A DNA stretch of 64,000 nucleotides. Origin: an uncultured Thalassolituus sp. (GTDB lineage: Bacteria > Pseudomonadota > Gammaproteobacteria > Pseudomonadales > Oceanobacteraceae). The notes below the pieces were generated by a model that saw nothing but the letters and a program-made list of their open reading frames with translations, did not search any database and was not told where the DNA came from. The stretch is taken from positions 1 to 64,000 of the forward strand of contig NZ_CATMFB010000004.1 in NCBI RefSeq assembly GCF_950066645.1, read 5' to 3'. Of this stretch, positions 15,431 to 24,752 are shown in pieces (position 1 is the stretch's first letter; the number at the start of each line of letters is the position of its first letter). The position numbers and the translations under genes were made by a program.

Positions 15431-16507
15431 TTAGTGCTTAGGCGGCCAGATGCCTGCTGGCATCAGGTCAATAAGTTCGTTCACCGTAGCGTCGCGCTCG
15501 GCATCGGAGTTGCCTGTGACCGTAACGTGGCCAAGTTTGCGCGCTGGGCGTGCTTCTTTGCCGTAAGAGTGACGGTGGGCGTTGGCGATGGTCTCTGCTT
15601 TTTCGGCTGGAGTCTCTTCGCCAATCACATTGAGCATAGCGACAGAGGCGAATTTAGGTTCTGTGCTACCCAGTGCTGCGCCGGTGATGGCGAGCATGTG
15701 GTTGCGGAACTGTGAGGCTTCGGTGCCTTCAATCGACCAGTGGCCAGAGTTGTGTACCCGTGGAGCCACTTCGTTACCGACCAAGCCGTCTTCTGTTTCG
15801 AACAACTCGAGGGTGATGGTGCCCACGTAGTTGAGGCTGTCTGCGAGCTGGCGGATATAGTTTTCTGCCAGTCGGGCTTTTTCTTGAGACAGTGCAGGAG
15901 CCGGGTAGAGGCTGTAACGCAGGATGCCTTCGTGATGTACGTTTTCTGTCATGGGGAAAACAACGATGTTGCCCGCGCGGTCGCGGCTGGCAATCACTGA
16001 GGTTTCACGCAGGAAAGGCACAAATGCTTCGGCAATAAGTTCCCGGTTCCCGATGGTTTCCCATGCTGGCTCTGCATCTTCTGGTGTACGCAGGACATAC
16101 TGGCCTTTGCCATCGTAGCCTTCAGTCGTGGTTTTCATCACGATCGGCAGGCCAAGTTCTTTGATGGCAGTGTGAACATCCTCAAGGGAGTTCACCGCGC
16201 GGAAATCGGCAGTCGCGATTCCGGCGTTACGCAGGGCGTTTTTTTCTAACAGGCGGTTCTGAAACACCTTAAGTGCATCAAGACCCGGTGCCAGTTTGTC
16301 GGCGTGAGCTTCGAGCTGGTCGACAATATGGGCGGGGATATTTTCGGTTTCGTAGGACAGCACATCAACTTTCGCGATAAAGGCGGCGAGTGCTTCGTCG
16401 TCGTGGGCTCTCAGGTCATAGAGTGAGACCTGAACATCAGTGAGATCAGTAATGCTGTCCTGCAGCATCTGGCCGAGCTGGCCATTACCTAAAATACCAA
16501 CTTTCAT
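15431..16507 (-). CDS. purK: 5-(carboxyamino)imidazole ribonucleotide synthase
   Basis: The ATP-grasp enzyme that makes N5-CAIR from AIR, bicarbonate and ATP in purine biosynthesis. The 358 residues match the family length. The N-terminal MKVGILGNGQLGQML nucleotide-fold start is typical. The ATP-grasp part has KTTTEGYDGKGQYVL and TLELFETEDGLVGNEVAPRVHNSGHWSIEG, carrying the metal-binding Glu and Asn residues. GGAAG precedes the ATG. It directly follows purE in the same direction, the standard purEK arrangement. Confidence 0.96.
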   Translation of the reverse strand: MKVGILGNGQLGQMLQDSITDLTDVQVSLYDLRAHDDEALAAFIAKVDVLSYETENIPAHIVDQLEAHADKLAPGLDALKVFQNRLLEKNALRNAGIATADFRAVNSLEDVHTAIKELGLPIVMKTTTEGYDGKGQYVLRTPEDAEPAWETIGNRELIAEAFVPFLRETSVIASRDRAGNIVVFPMTENVHHEGILRYSLYPAPALSQEKARLAENYIRQLADSLNYVGTITLELFETEDGLVGNEVAPRVHNSGHWSIEGTEASQFRNHMLAITGAALGSTEPKFASVAMLNVIGEETPAEKAETIANAHRHSYGKEARPARKLGHVTVTGNSDAERDATVNELIDLMPAGIWPPKH

Positions 16508-16525
16508 CGGGGCTTCCGTCAGAGA

Positions 16526-17020
16526 TCAGTTTTCAATTCGTGGATCAGGTTGTGCAAGCACAGTGTCGGTCTGCTTAGCACGGAATTCGTCAATACGCGC
16601 GAGCAGGGCGTCGTCGCTGGTTGCCAGGATCTGAGCGGCCAGAAGACCGGCGTTCTTAGCGCCTGCATCGCCAATTGCCAGGGTGCCGACAGCCACGCCG
16701 CCAGGCATCTGTGCGATTGAAAGCAGCGAGTCGATACCGTTAAGAGCACGGGATTTTACTGGCACGCCCAGGACCGGCAGCGATGTCTGTGATGCGGCCA
16801 TGCCGGGCAGGTGAGCAGCACCGCCAGCGCCCGCAATAATGACCTTGATTCCGCGGGATTGGGCCGTTTTCGCGTAGTCGAACAGCAGGTCTGGGGTGCG
16901 GTGAGCTGACACCACTTTCACCTCATAGGCGACGCCCAGATTGTCCAGCATGTCAGCGGCGTGCTGCATGGTAGGCCAGTCGCTTTTCGAGCCCATAATA
17001 ATTCCGACAGGTACGGTCAT
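16526..17020 (-). CDS. purE: N5-carboxyaminoimidazole ribonucleotide mutase
   Basis: Class I PurE, which converts N5-CAIR to CAIR, the step after PurK. The 164 residues carry the family motifs [20 protein letters not shown] near the start, VSAHRTPD with the catalytic His, and [18 protein letters not shown] and [24 protein letters not shown] complete the active-site loops. AAGGA precedes the ATG. The 18-base gap to purK indicates one operon. A PurR-type operator was not recognised upstream. Confidence 0.97.
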   Translation of the reverse strand: MTVPVGIIMGSKSDWPTMQHAADMLDNLGVAYEVKVVSAHRTPDLLFDYAKTAQSRGIKVIIAGAGGAAHLPGMAASQTSLPVLGVPVKSRALNGIDSLLSIAQMPGGVAVGTLAIGDAGAKNAGLLAAQILATSDDALLARIDEFRAKQTDTVLAQPDPRIEN

Positions 17021-17253
17021 GTCTGTGTCCTTCGTGATTCTCAGGAGGCAGCAGGTGGCTGCCGTGCAGGAAAGCGGCGGATTCTACCACATGGTGGAAC
17101 CGAACACAGCGAATGTCAGGTATGAACGCCGGTGAAAGTTGACTGGGCGTGTAATGTCCAATCAAAAAGTAGGGGTTACTTCTATTATTGAGTACTGTAT
17201 AAATAAGAAGCCTAGACAGGTATCCGGCTGAATCACGCGCAAAAGGAAGTGCA

Positions 17254-18669
17254 ATGCCCATCTCAGATACTCTGGTATCCGCAAACTTTGAAGGACTCGC
17301 TCGTCTGGTTGGTCTTACTACGCCAACTTCAAGCCGTGCCCCGCGTGATATGGCGGTACTGCAGACTGACGATGTCGGCCGCATCACTATGATGAATGCG
17401 CAGGCTCAGGCGTTGCTCAAGCCCGAAGGGGCCACCACAGGGTCAGCATTGGTCCGGGTGTTCAGTAAAGAGCTGCCGCTGGGCATTGAGTCTTACACCA
17501 CCGAAGTCCGCGCGTCTGCGACCGGGCGAAGTTTCCAGCTGACACTGACACCTCTTCTTGATGGCGACACGATTCAGGGATATTCCGTGATGCTGGCACC
17601 GGTGACCTTGCCGGTGGCGAATCAGCAGATGTGGCTTCAGCGCCTGCTGAATCATGCGAATGCCATGGTGTGCATCCGTGATCAGGAGGGGCGCTATCTG
17701 ATGATGAATCAGATGGCAGAAAAGATTCTTGGGCTTCGCCCGGGCTCGTCGATTGGCCTGACAGATGCCATGCTGGAGCAACCGGGCTGGCTGGATTTTC
17801 AGCGCGAAACCGATGAGGTCATGCTGCGTGACGGTGAGTGCCCGATGTCAATCCAGCTGATTGAGCTGATGTCGGGGCCGGTGCGTCTCGCTGTGACTAA
17901 AAATCTGATTCAGGATGAATTGGGTAATGTGATGGGCAGCGTTCTGATTGGCGGCATTCTCAGTCAGGAGCGTAGCCGCAATGAGATGGCTCATCCACGC
18001 TTTATGGCGTCACTCAGTCATGAATTACGCACTCCATTGAATGCTGTTATCGGGTTCAGTCAGCTCTTACTTGAGGATGACCTGGACGAAGATCAGAGAG
18101 ATTCCGTCGAGACGATTCTGCAGTCGGGCCGGCATATTCTGTCGCTGACAGAGCAGATTCTGAATATGTTCAGTCCACGCCATACGGCAGCTCGTCCAGA
18201 GTCTTTCCCATTGTGCCGCCTGATTGAAGACTGCATCAGTATGGTCACACCACTGGGACACGAAAAAGACGTGCGCCTAATCATTGAGCCGTCGGGCAAT
18301 ATTGTGATGTATCAGCTGAGAGATAATCTGCGCCAGGTTCTGCTTAACTTACTGTCAAACGCGGTGAAATATAATCGCGCCGGCGGCTGGGTGCGGGTGT
18401 CAGCCTGTGCAGAGGGCGATCACGTGATTCTGTCGGTTGAAGATAACGGTGTCGGTATCGCGCGCGAGAATCGAGACCGTCTGTTTCAGGCGTTTACCCG
18501 TCTCGAAGCAACAGCGCAGATGGCGGAAGGTACGGGCCTCGGATTAATGATTACCCGCAATCTGGTGATGCGGATGGGGGGATCAATTTCGATTGAGGAT
18601 AAAAGCGGGCCTGGCAGCACGTTTACCGTCACACTGCCAGTCCGCTATCAGAAACGCCTCAGAGGCTGA
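17254..18669 (+). CDS. Soluble PAS-domain sensor histidine kinase
   Basis: A cytoplasmic two-component kinase of 471 residues with no membrane segment. Two PAS-like regions come first (about 25-120 and 125-240, with MVCIRDQEGRYLMMNQMAEK in the second). The dimerisation domain has H-box SHELRTPLNAVIGFSQLL. The ATPase domain has N-box NLLSNAVKYN, G1 VEDNGVGI and G2 GTGLGLMITRNL. There is no receiver domain and no response-regulator gene next to it, so its partner is elsewhere. The ligand of the PAS domains cannot be told. Its last 11 bases overlap the convergent acyl-CoA synthetase gene. AAGGAAG precedes the ATG. Confidence 0.93.
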   Translation: MPISDTLVSANFEGLARLVGLTTPTSSRAPRDMAVLQTDDVGRITMMNAQAQALLKPEGATTGSALVRVFSKELPLGIESYTTEVRASATGRSFQLTLTPLLDGDTIQGYSVMLAPVTLPVANQQMWLQRLLNHANAMVCIRDQEGRYLMMNQMAEKILGLRPGSSIGLTDAMLEQPGWLDFQRETDEVMLRDGECPMSIQLIELMSGPVRLAVTKNLIQDELGNVMGSVLIGGILSQERSRNEMAHPRFMASLSHELRTPLNAVIGFSQLLLEDDLDEDQRDSVETILQSGRHILSLTEQILNMFSPRHTAARPESFPLCRLIEDCISMVTPLGHEKDVRLIIEPSGNIVMYQLRDNLRQVLLNLLSNAVKYNRAGGWVRVSACAEGDHVILSVEDNGVGIARENRDRLFQAFTRLEATAQMAEGTGLGLMITRNLVMRMGGSISIEDKSGPGSTFTVTLPVRYQKRLRG

Positions 18670-20488
18670 GTTCTCCGGCGTCAATTTTAGCTTCGGTCTC
18701 CGCAGTCAGCGGCTCGTAGCTGCTGTTCTTACCAGTCAGTACCAGAACGGTTTCATCACCGGTTTTATCCAGGTGATAGGCTTCTTCTTTCAGCTCTACT
18801 TTGCGGTATTTGAATGTGCCTGTGACTTCCTGTTGCTCGCGCAGGCGGAGGAAGATCGGCACGGCATAAGCCGGCAGTTTGTCGCGGACGTGACGGGTGA
18901 CGTCGTCCCAGTCCATTTGGTCGGCAGGTTTTGAAGGCGTAATTGTTGCCATGCCTGCACGGCCGTCGGTATGTGGAATCTGTACGCCGTATACGACGGC
19001 ATGTTCGATATCCTGGTGCTCCATCAGGATGGATTCAACTTCAGTCGTCGCAACGTTCTCGCCTTTCCAGCGGAAGGTGTCACCCAGACGGTCGGCAAAC
19101 GACACGTGCTTCCAGCCCTGATTCATCACCAAGTCACCGGTGTTAAACCAGCAGTCGCCCTGAGTGAACACATTGTGGAACAGCTTTTTATTACTCGCAT
19201 CTTCGTCGGTGTACCCTTCGAAGGGTTGCTTGTCGTTCACTTCGGTAATCAGCAGGCCGGTGTTACCAGGCTTCACAGGAATCATCAGGCCTTTGTTATC
19301 GCGTACCGGGGTGTCTTCTTCAATATCGTATTCAACAATGTTGTACGACAGTGGGCAGAAGCCTGCGGTTTTATCGAGGTTGAATGCGTTGGTAAACACC
19401 AGATTACATTCGGACGCGCCGTAGAATTCATTGATGTGTTCAATGCCGAAGCGTTGTTTGAATTCCATCCAGATATCCGGGCGCAGGCCGTTGCCGACGC
19501 AAACACGGATTTTGTGGTTTCTGTCGTCGGATTTCTGTGGCGCATTGAGAAGGTAGCGGCACAGCTCGCCAATGTAGCAGAACGCCGTGGCGTCATAATG
19601 GCGGACGTCGTCCCAGAAGCGCGACACTGAGAATTTACGGGCGATGGCAATACAGGCGCCCGAGCCCAGTACCGCAGCCATAGAAACAGTCAGGGCGTTG
19701 TTGTGATAGAGCGGCAGACTAACGTACAGAATATCGTCCTTGCTCATATTCATAGACGCCAGGCCCATGCCTGCCAGCGATTTAAACCAGCGGTAGTGAC
19801 TCATGACAGAGGCCTTTGGCAGACCTGTGGTGCCAGAGGTAAAAATGTAATAGCACGGCTGGTGCATTTTTACATGGCGCGTGCTGTCGGGGTTCTGGTC
19901 TGAGCGGTCGGCAATACGGTCGAGCAGGTTAGTGTAATGGGCAGGGCACGGCGTCGTGCCGGAGTCGCGCAGATAATGCAGTGACGCCAGCGATGCGGCA
20001 TCCAGATCGCCCTCGACGGTTGCCATGTTCTCCAGCATTTCTTCGCCAACGATGATCATTTTTGCTTTCACCAGCGTCAGGCTGTGAAGCAGAACTTCGC
20101 CGCGCTGGCTGGTGTTGATCATGGAGGCAATGGCACCAAGTTTTACAATAGCCATGACCGCGATAATGGTTTCAGGGCGGTTTTCAAGAACAACTGCAAC
20201 CACGTCACCGCTGCTGATGCCCTGAGAAGCCAGATAATGAGCCAGCTTGTTCGCTTTGCGGTTGAGCTGGTCGTAGGTGTAGGTCACGTTTTCGTAGCGG
20301 ATGGCGATATGGTCAGGGCGCTTGCGGGCGTGCTTTTCCAGCAGCAGTCCGATCGACTTGTTCTTGTCTGGTTTACTTGTGGCCAGCTCATACACACCTT
20401 TGAGTTTGATATGCAGACTTGTCGCCTGTCTGGATAGCTGAACCAGAATATTAGGGAGTGAAACCAGTCTTTCCTGTGTATTCGCCAT
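18659..20488 (-). CDS. Long/very-long-chain acyl-CoA synthetase, FATP type
   Basis: An AMP-forming ligase of 609 residues that activates long-chain fatty acids to acyl-CoA. The AMP-binding P-loop is YIFTSGTTGLPKASVMSH. The adenylate-binding EFYGASECN and the hinge FADRLGDTFRWKGENVAT follow, then a C-terminal VTGTFKYRKVELKEEAY. The pattern after the hinge, and the absence of the FadD acyl-tunnel pattern, point to the FATP/SLC27 very-long-chain group. It sits downstream of two acyl-CoA dehydrogenase genes on the same strand with a 112-base gap and may belong to their fatty-acid or hydrocarbon-degradation unit. It overlaps the histidine kinase gene tail to tail. Confidence 0.92.
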   Translation of the reverse strand: MANTQERLVSLPNILVQLSRQATSLHIKLKGVYELATSKPDKNKSIGLLLEKHARKRPDHIAIRYENVTYTYDQLNRKANKLAHYLASQGISSGDVVAVVLENRPETIIAVMAIVKLGAIASMINTSQRGEVLLHSLTLVKAKMIIVGEEMLENMATVEGDLDAASLASLHYLRDSGTTPCPAHYTNLLDRIADRSDQNPDSTRHVKMHQPCYYIFTSGTTGLPKASVMSHYRWFKSLAGMGLASMNMSKDDILYVSLPLYHNNALTVSMAAVLGSGACIAIARKFSVSRFWDDVRHYDATAFCYIGELCRYLLNAPQKSDDRNHKIRVCVGNGLRPDIWMEFKQRFGIEHINEFYGASECNLVFTNAFNLDKTAGFCPLSYNIVEYDIEEDTPVRDNKGLMIPVKPGNTGLLITEVNDKQPFEGYTDEDASNKKLFHNVFTQGDCWFNTGDLVMNQGWKHVSFADRLGDTFRWKGENVATTEVESILMEHQDIEHAVVYGVQIPHTDGRAGMATITPSKPADQMDWDDVTRHVRDKLPAYAVPIFLRLREQQEVTGTFKYRKVELKEEAYHLDKTGDETVLVLTGKNSSYEPLTAETEAKIDAGELSL

Positions 20489-20600
20489 AATCTCTGTACT
20501 TCTCTTGCTGTTGCGCTGCGCACTGCTGACAGCTTGATGATTGTTGTTATCAATAATAAAACGGATACAGAGGGGGGCTCTGTATCCGTTACGGTCGATC

Positions 20601-21812
20601 TTACTTCAGCTCGGCGGAAGATTTGCCAAGCAGACGACGAGCGACAATCAGTTGCTGAATCTGCTGGGTGCCTTCGAAGATATCGAGAATCTTCGAGTCG
20701 CGTGCCCATTTTTCCAGCATTTCTTCTTCGCCGTACCCCAGGGTACCGAGCATTTCGACGCAACCCAGTGTGATTGCATTGGCGGTGCGACCTGCTTTTG
20801 CCTTGGCCATGGACGCTTCCATGGAGTTTGGCATACCGTTGTCGGCCATCCACGCGGCTTTCAGGGTCAGCAGGCGTGCTGCTTCCCATTCCGCTTCATA
20901 GCGGTAGAGCTGTGCTTCGAGCTGGCTGGTCAGTTTAAACGGCGTGCTGTAGTCGGCTTTTACCTTGAGCTTGCGCAAGATCTCGCGGGTACGGTCGATG
21001 GACGCTTTCGCGACACCGACGGCCATCGCTGCCACGACCGGACGGGTATTGTCGAACGTCTGCATAACGCCCGCAAATCCTTTTTCGACGTTCACCTCTG
21101 GGTCACCCAGCAGGTTGGATGCCGGGATGCGACAGTCGGTAAAGGTAATCGCCGCGGTGTCCGATGCTTTGATACCGAGTTTTTTCTCCAGACGGACGAT
21201 GTCCATGCCTGGGGTGCCTTTTTCAACGATAAACGACTTGATCGCCGCACGGCCGAGCGAGCGGTCAACGCTTGCCCAGACCACAACGCAGTCTGCGCGT
21301 TCACCTGAAGTGACGTAAATCTTCTCACCGTTGATGACATATTCATCGCCATCCCGGACGGCAGTCGTGCGTACGGCGGCAGAATCGGAACCGAAGCCCG
21401 GCTCTGTAATGGCCATAGCGGCCCACTTGTTGCCAAAACGTGCAAACTGCTCGTCGTCAGCCACGGCAGCAATCGCCGCGTTGCCGAGGCCCTGGCGTGG
21501 CAGCGTGAGCGACAGGCCGACATCGCCCCAGCACAGTTCGGCCAGTGACAGAACCGTCGACATGTTGGTGCCGTTCTGGACGCCTTCTTTCTTTGCTTTG
21601 TTGTCCTGCTTCAGTTTGCCCGCACCGGCCCCTTCACCTGTGGTGCCGTCGTTCATACCATCCATGATGGCGGCAAGCATATCCAGCTCAACGGGATAGG
21701 CGTGCTCTGAGCGGTCGTATTTACGGGAAATAGGGCGGAATACGTTTTCTGCCACCTGACGTGCCTGATTGACGAGAGCACGGAATTTCTTTGGGTTTTC
21801 AAGATTAATCAT
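20601..21812 (-). CDS. Acyl-CoA dehydrogenase (catalytic subunit type)
   Basis: An FAD-dependent acyl-CoA dehydrogenase of 403 residues performing the first step of beta-oxidation. FAD-binding and substrate motifs include AMAITEPGFGSDSAAVRTTA and KIYVTSGERADCVVVWAS. The C-terminal helices carry GCVEMLGTLGYG and RDSKILDIFEGTQQIQ. The Glu of FEGT is at the position of the catalytic base in medium- and short-chain enzymes. AGGAG precedes the ATG. The gene begins 12 bases after the end of a second dehydrogenase that lacks this residue, so the two may form one enzyme. Substrate chain length is not known. Confidence 0.93.
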   Translation of the reverse strand: MINLENPKKFRALVNQARQVAENVFRPISRKYDRSEHAYPVELDMLAAIMDGMNDGTTGEGAGAGKLKQDNKAKKEGVQNGTNMSTVLSLAELCWGDVGLSLTLPRQGLGNAAIAAVADDEQFARFGNKWAAMAITEPGFGSDSAAVRTTAVRDGDEYVINGEKIYVTSGERADCVVVWASVDRSLGRAAIKSFIVEKGTPGMDIVRLEKKLGIKASDTAAITFTDCRIPASNLLGDPEVNVEKGFAGVMQTFDNTRPVVAAMAVGVAKASIDRTREILRKLKVKADYSTPFKLTSQLEAQLYRYEAEWEAARLLTLKAAWMADNGMPNSMEASMAKAKAGRTANAITLGCVEMLGTLGYGEEEMLEKWARDSKILDIFEGTQQIQQLIVARRLLGKSSAELK

Positions 21813-21824
21813 ATGTCCGACTCC

Positions 21825-23126
21825 TTACAGGTGCATGCCGCCGTTGATGCAGGCGAGTATCCGCAGGTCGCGGTACCAGCGCTCAGCAGGGTGTTCTTTC
21901 GTAAAGCCGTGGCCGCCCAGCAGCTGTACAGCGTTGGTACCAATTTCCATCGCCTTGTCTGCACAGAGCAGTTGTGCCAGGTAGGCTTCGCGGTGGAATG
22001 GCTTGCCCATTTCTGCCAGTGCAGCGGCACGCCAAACCATCAGGCGCATGGATTCCAGTTCGATACCTATGTTCGCCACCATAAAGGCAACAGACTGACG
22101 GTGTGAAATTGGCTCGCCAAACGCTTCGCGTTCGTTAACGTAAGGAATCAGATGATCGAGTGCGGCCTGACAGGCACCGATCGCCAGGGCGCACCAATGC
22201 AGTTGCCCAAGGTCGATAAAGGTCTGGTAATCAAAATCTTTGCCGCCCAGCAGAGCGTCGCTGCTCAGAGGGGCTTTTTCCATGGTGAGTGTACCGGTCG
22301 CTACGGCGCGTAAGCCCATCGCCGGTGCCGCTTTCCAGCTGAGTCCAGGCGCGTCACCAGGCACCAGGAATAAACGGTTTTTGCGTTTGTAGCGGGCAGC
22401 AACCAGATACATGTTGGCGTTACCACCAAAGGGCACAAGTGTCTTTACACCGGATATTTCGAATCCGGTTTTGGTTTTCTTTGCTTTGGTGGAGAGCTTC
22501 GCCGGGTTGAACAGTGCTGCAGGTTCCTGCACGGCAATAGCCGCCTGAACGGGTGTTTCAGCGAGGTAAGCGGGCAGGTATTTTTCTTTCTGCGCGTCTG
22601 TGCCCCATTTAACAATCGCATTGGCGACCGCGACCGGAGCCAGAGTGGCGTACGCGAGTGAGAAGTCACCCCATGCCAGCTCTTCTGCGATGATCGCGCT
22701 GGTCGTCGGGCTGTATGCCTGGGCTGCACCGCCGAGGGATTCTGGCACAGAGAAAAAGTTAAGGCCGAGATCCATAATGTCCTGCAGGAAAGTGTCCGGC
22801 AGAGTCATGGCTTCGTTTGCATCGTGAGCCAGGCCGCGTACAACTTCTTCAGCGTATGAGCGGACTGTGTCTTTGATCATCTGCTGTTCTTCTGACAATG
22901 TCAGATCGAACAGGCCATGTTTGCTTGGCTCAGGCAGAAGAATCTGTGCATCGCCTTTTTTGGCGGCTTTCTTCGCGACCATCTGTCCGATGACTTCAAA
23001 TCCTTTTTTGGTACCTGCGTAGGCGAGCTTTTCGGCTGGCTTGCGCAGTCCGAATTTACGAGCGAATTCACTTCCGGCGAAGCGGCTGGCAATGCCGAGA
23101 CCGACGCCCTGAATATCTTTAGCCAT
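21825..23126 (-). CDS. Acyl-CoA dehydrogenase-like protein lacking the usual catalytic Glu
   Basis: A 433-residue acyl-CoA dehydrogenase family member. The ATG at 23126 is used because AGGGG is seven bases upstream and MAKDIQGVGLGIASRFAGSE looks like a real start; a longer frame adds 13 residues. The central domain has LTLSEEQQMIKDTVRSYAEE and AIAVQEPAALFNPAKL, where the usual FAD-loop motif is altered. The C-terminus has QLLGGHGFTKEHPAERWYRD and then ends RILACINGGMHL. Where active enzymes have a Y/F-E-G-T motif this one has N-G-G. It is therefore probably a structural or FAD-sharing partner of the neighbouring dehydrogenase. Confidence 0.88.
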   Translation of the reverse strand: MAKDIQGVGLGIASRFAGSEFARKFGLRKPAEKLAYAGTKKGFEVIGQMVAKKAAKKGDAQILLPEPSKHGLFDLTLSEEQQMIKDTVRSYAEEVVRGLAHDANEAMTLPDTFLQDIMDLGLNFFSVPESLGGAAQAYSPTTSAIIAEELAWGDFSLAYATLAPVAVANAIVKWGTDAQKEKYLPAYLAETPVQAAIAVQEPAALFNPAKLSTKAKKTKTGFEISGVKTLVPFGGNANMYLVAARYKRKNRLFLVPGDAPGLSWKAAPAMGLRAVATGTLTMEKAPLSSDALLGGKDFDYQTFIDLGQLHWCALAIGACQAALDHLIPYVNEREAFGEPISHRQSVAFMVANIGIELESMRLMVWRAAALAEMGKPFHREAYLAQLLCADKAMEIGTNAVQLLGGHGFTKEHPAERWYRDLRILACINGGMHL

Positions 23127-23335
23127 ATAAATGCCCCTGTTGTTCTGAGGGTGACAATGAAACAAATGCTTTGTTCAAACCCGCCGATTGTCACAGCTGA
23201 CGGGATGTACTGCATTGGCAATGCTGACCGGACAATACGGGCCGAAGTGCAAATGATCAACCAGGCGCGATGGGTTGGGGGAGAAGGCCTCTCCGGGTTA
23301 TCATGGATGTCACGTATGACACTCCGAGGATGCTT

Positions 23336-24124
23336 ATGCTTACTCTGCTATCGCCGGCAAAAACACTGGATTTTGAAACACCGCCGGTGACTCCGCACCA
23401 CACGACCCCAGATTTTCTTGACGACTCGGCTGCTCTGATTGATGTCCTCCGGGGGTACTCTCCCGATGATATCGGCAAGCTGATGAAGCTCAGTCCTGCG
23501 CTGTCGGAACTGAACGTGAATCGCTATCACGACTGGGCGCTACCGTATCCGGACGGGCAGGCGAAGGCTGCTGTGCTGGCCTTTAAGGGCGATGTATATA
23601 CCGGGCTGGACGCCGATTCTATGTCGGAAGACGACCTGGATTACGCGCAGGAGAATCTGCGGATTCTGTCTGGCTTGTACGGTCTGTTACGCCCGTTAGA
23701 TGAGATTCTTCCTTACCGCCTGGAGATGGGTACCCGACTGGAAAACCCTCAGGGGAAAGATCTTTATGCGTTCTGGGGTGAGAAAATTACTCAGGCACTT
23801 AACGATGTGATTGATGCTGGAAAGCACACTGCCGTGGTCAATCTGGCGTCGAATGAGTACTTCCGTTCGGTAAAACCGAAAAAACTCCATGCGCCTCTGA
23901 TCACGCCGTCGTTCAAAGATGAAAAAAATGGTCAGTACAAGATCATCAGCTTCTACGCCAAGAAAGCGCGTGGCATGATGGCAGCGTATCAGATCCGGGA
24001 ACGAATCAGTGCTCCTGAGGATCTTAAAAGCTTCAATGTCGCCGGCTACCGCTTCAGTGAAGAAGATTCCGGCGAATTCGACTGGGTATTTAAACGAGCC
24101 GAGAAGGATATACCGAATGCGTAA
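23336..24124 (+). CDS. yaaA: Peroxide stress protein YaaA (UPF0246)
   Basis: A cytoplasmic protein of about 262 residues matching YaaA, which lowers free iron and limits oxidative DNA damage in E. coli. The start is the ATG seven bases after GAGG (MLTLLSPAKTLDFETP); a longer frame begins 66 bases upstream but looks spurious. The family stretches FKGDVYTGLDADSM, LRILSGLYGLLRPLD, LASNEYFRSV and AKKARGMMAAYQI are all present. It overlaps the start of the YajG-like lipoprotein gene by 8 bases, so the two are co-transcribed. No OxyR site was recognised. Confidence 0.93.
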   Translation: MLTLLSPAKTLDFETPPVTPHHTTPDFLDDSAALIDVLRGYSPDDIGKLMKLSPALSELNVNRYHDWALPYPDGQAKAAVLAFKGDVYTGLDADSMSEDDLDYAQENLRILSGLYGLLRPLDEILPYRLEMGTRLENPQGKDLYAFWGEKITQALNDVIDAGKHTAVVNLASNEYFRSVKPKKLHAPLITPSFKDEKNGQYKIISFYAKKARGMMAAYQIRERISAPEDLKSFNVAGYRFSEEDSGEFDWVFKRAEKDIPNA

Positions 24125-24701
24125 ACTGCTGGCTGCCGCCGTTCTGGCGACTGGCGTACTGAGCCTGACAGGGTGTGTGCTGGCCCCTCAGACGATTCAG
24201 CTGAATGAAACTTCTGCTGTTGCTGCACCGTCAGCTTCCGTAGCGCGTGGCGCTCTGATCCGCGTGATTGATCAGCGTGAAGATGCCAGTGGCGATGTGC
24301 TGGGAAGTCGCGGCGGTCGACTGGCTGAAAATTCACCTCTGGTTGCGCAGGATGACCTTGCAGCTGTTCTGACTACGCGTCTACAGGACAGCATGACCCA
24401 ACTCGGTTTTGGTGAGGCAAGCCCACTTGAGCCCTTAAAAGTTCAGCTCGTTGTCGATACCTTCCGCTACGGCTGCAACGACGGTTTTCTGGTGACTGAC
24501 TGCTCGGTGAGCATGAAGTTTGAGATGACAGTGATCAATGGCGCAACGACCTTCACCAAACCTTATGGTCTGAATGAATCGCGCCGGGTGGCGGCAGCAC
24601 CGGTTCAGGAATATAACGAGAAGTGGATCAATGACACGCTTGATCGTCTCTGGTCGTATATTTTTTACGACCCGGAGTTGAGAACGTTTCTTGGGATATA
24701 A
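24117..24701 (+). CDS. YajG-like lipoprotein
   Basis: A 194-residue predicted lipoprotein. The start ATG overlaps yaaA; a longer frame reading through yaaA is a shadow. The N-terminus MRKLLAAAVLATGVLSLTGC is a signal peptide ending in lipobox LTGC, so the protein should be anchored by its first Cys to a membrane. The mature part has RGALIRVIDQREDASGDVLG and QLVVDTFRYGCNDGFLVTDC, in keeping with the YajG family (DUF of unknown role). A strong terminator follows immediately. Confidence 0.87.
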   Translation: MRKLLAAAVLATGVLSLTGCVLAPQTIQLNETSAVAAPSASVARGALIRVIDQREDASGDVLGSRGGRLAENSPLVAQDDLAAVLTTRLQDSMTQLGFGEASPLEPLKVQLVVDTFRYGCNDGFLVTDCSVSMKFEMTVINGATTFTKPYGLNESRRVAAAPVQEYNEKWINDTLDRLWSYIFYDPELRTFLGI

Positions 24702-24728
24702 AAAAAACCGCCGTAAGGCGGTTTTTTT
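24701..24728. terminator. Bidirectional terminator between YajG-like gene and aspartate aminotransferase
   Basis: ACCGCC pairs with GGCGGT around a GTAA loop, flanked by seven A on the left and seven T on the right. It would end transcripts from both convergent neighbours. Confidence 0.93.
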
Positions 24729-24752
24729 GTGCGCGCTGACCCGGCTGTGGGC

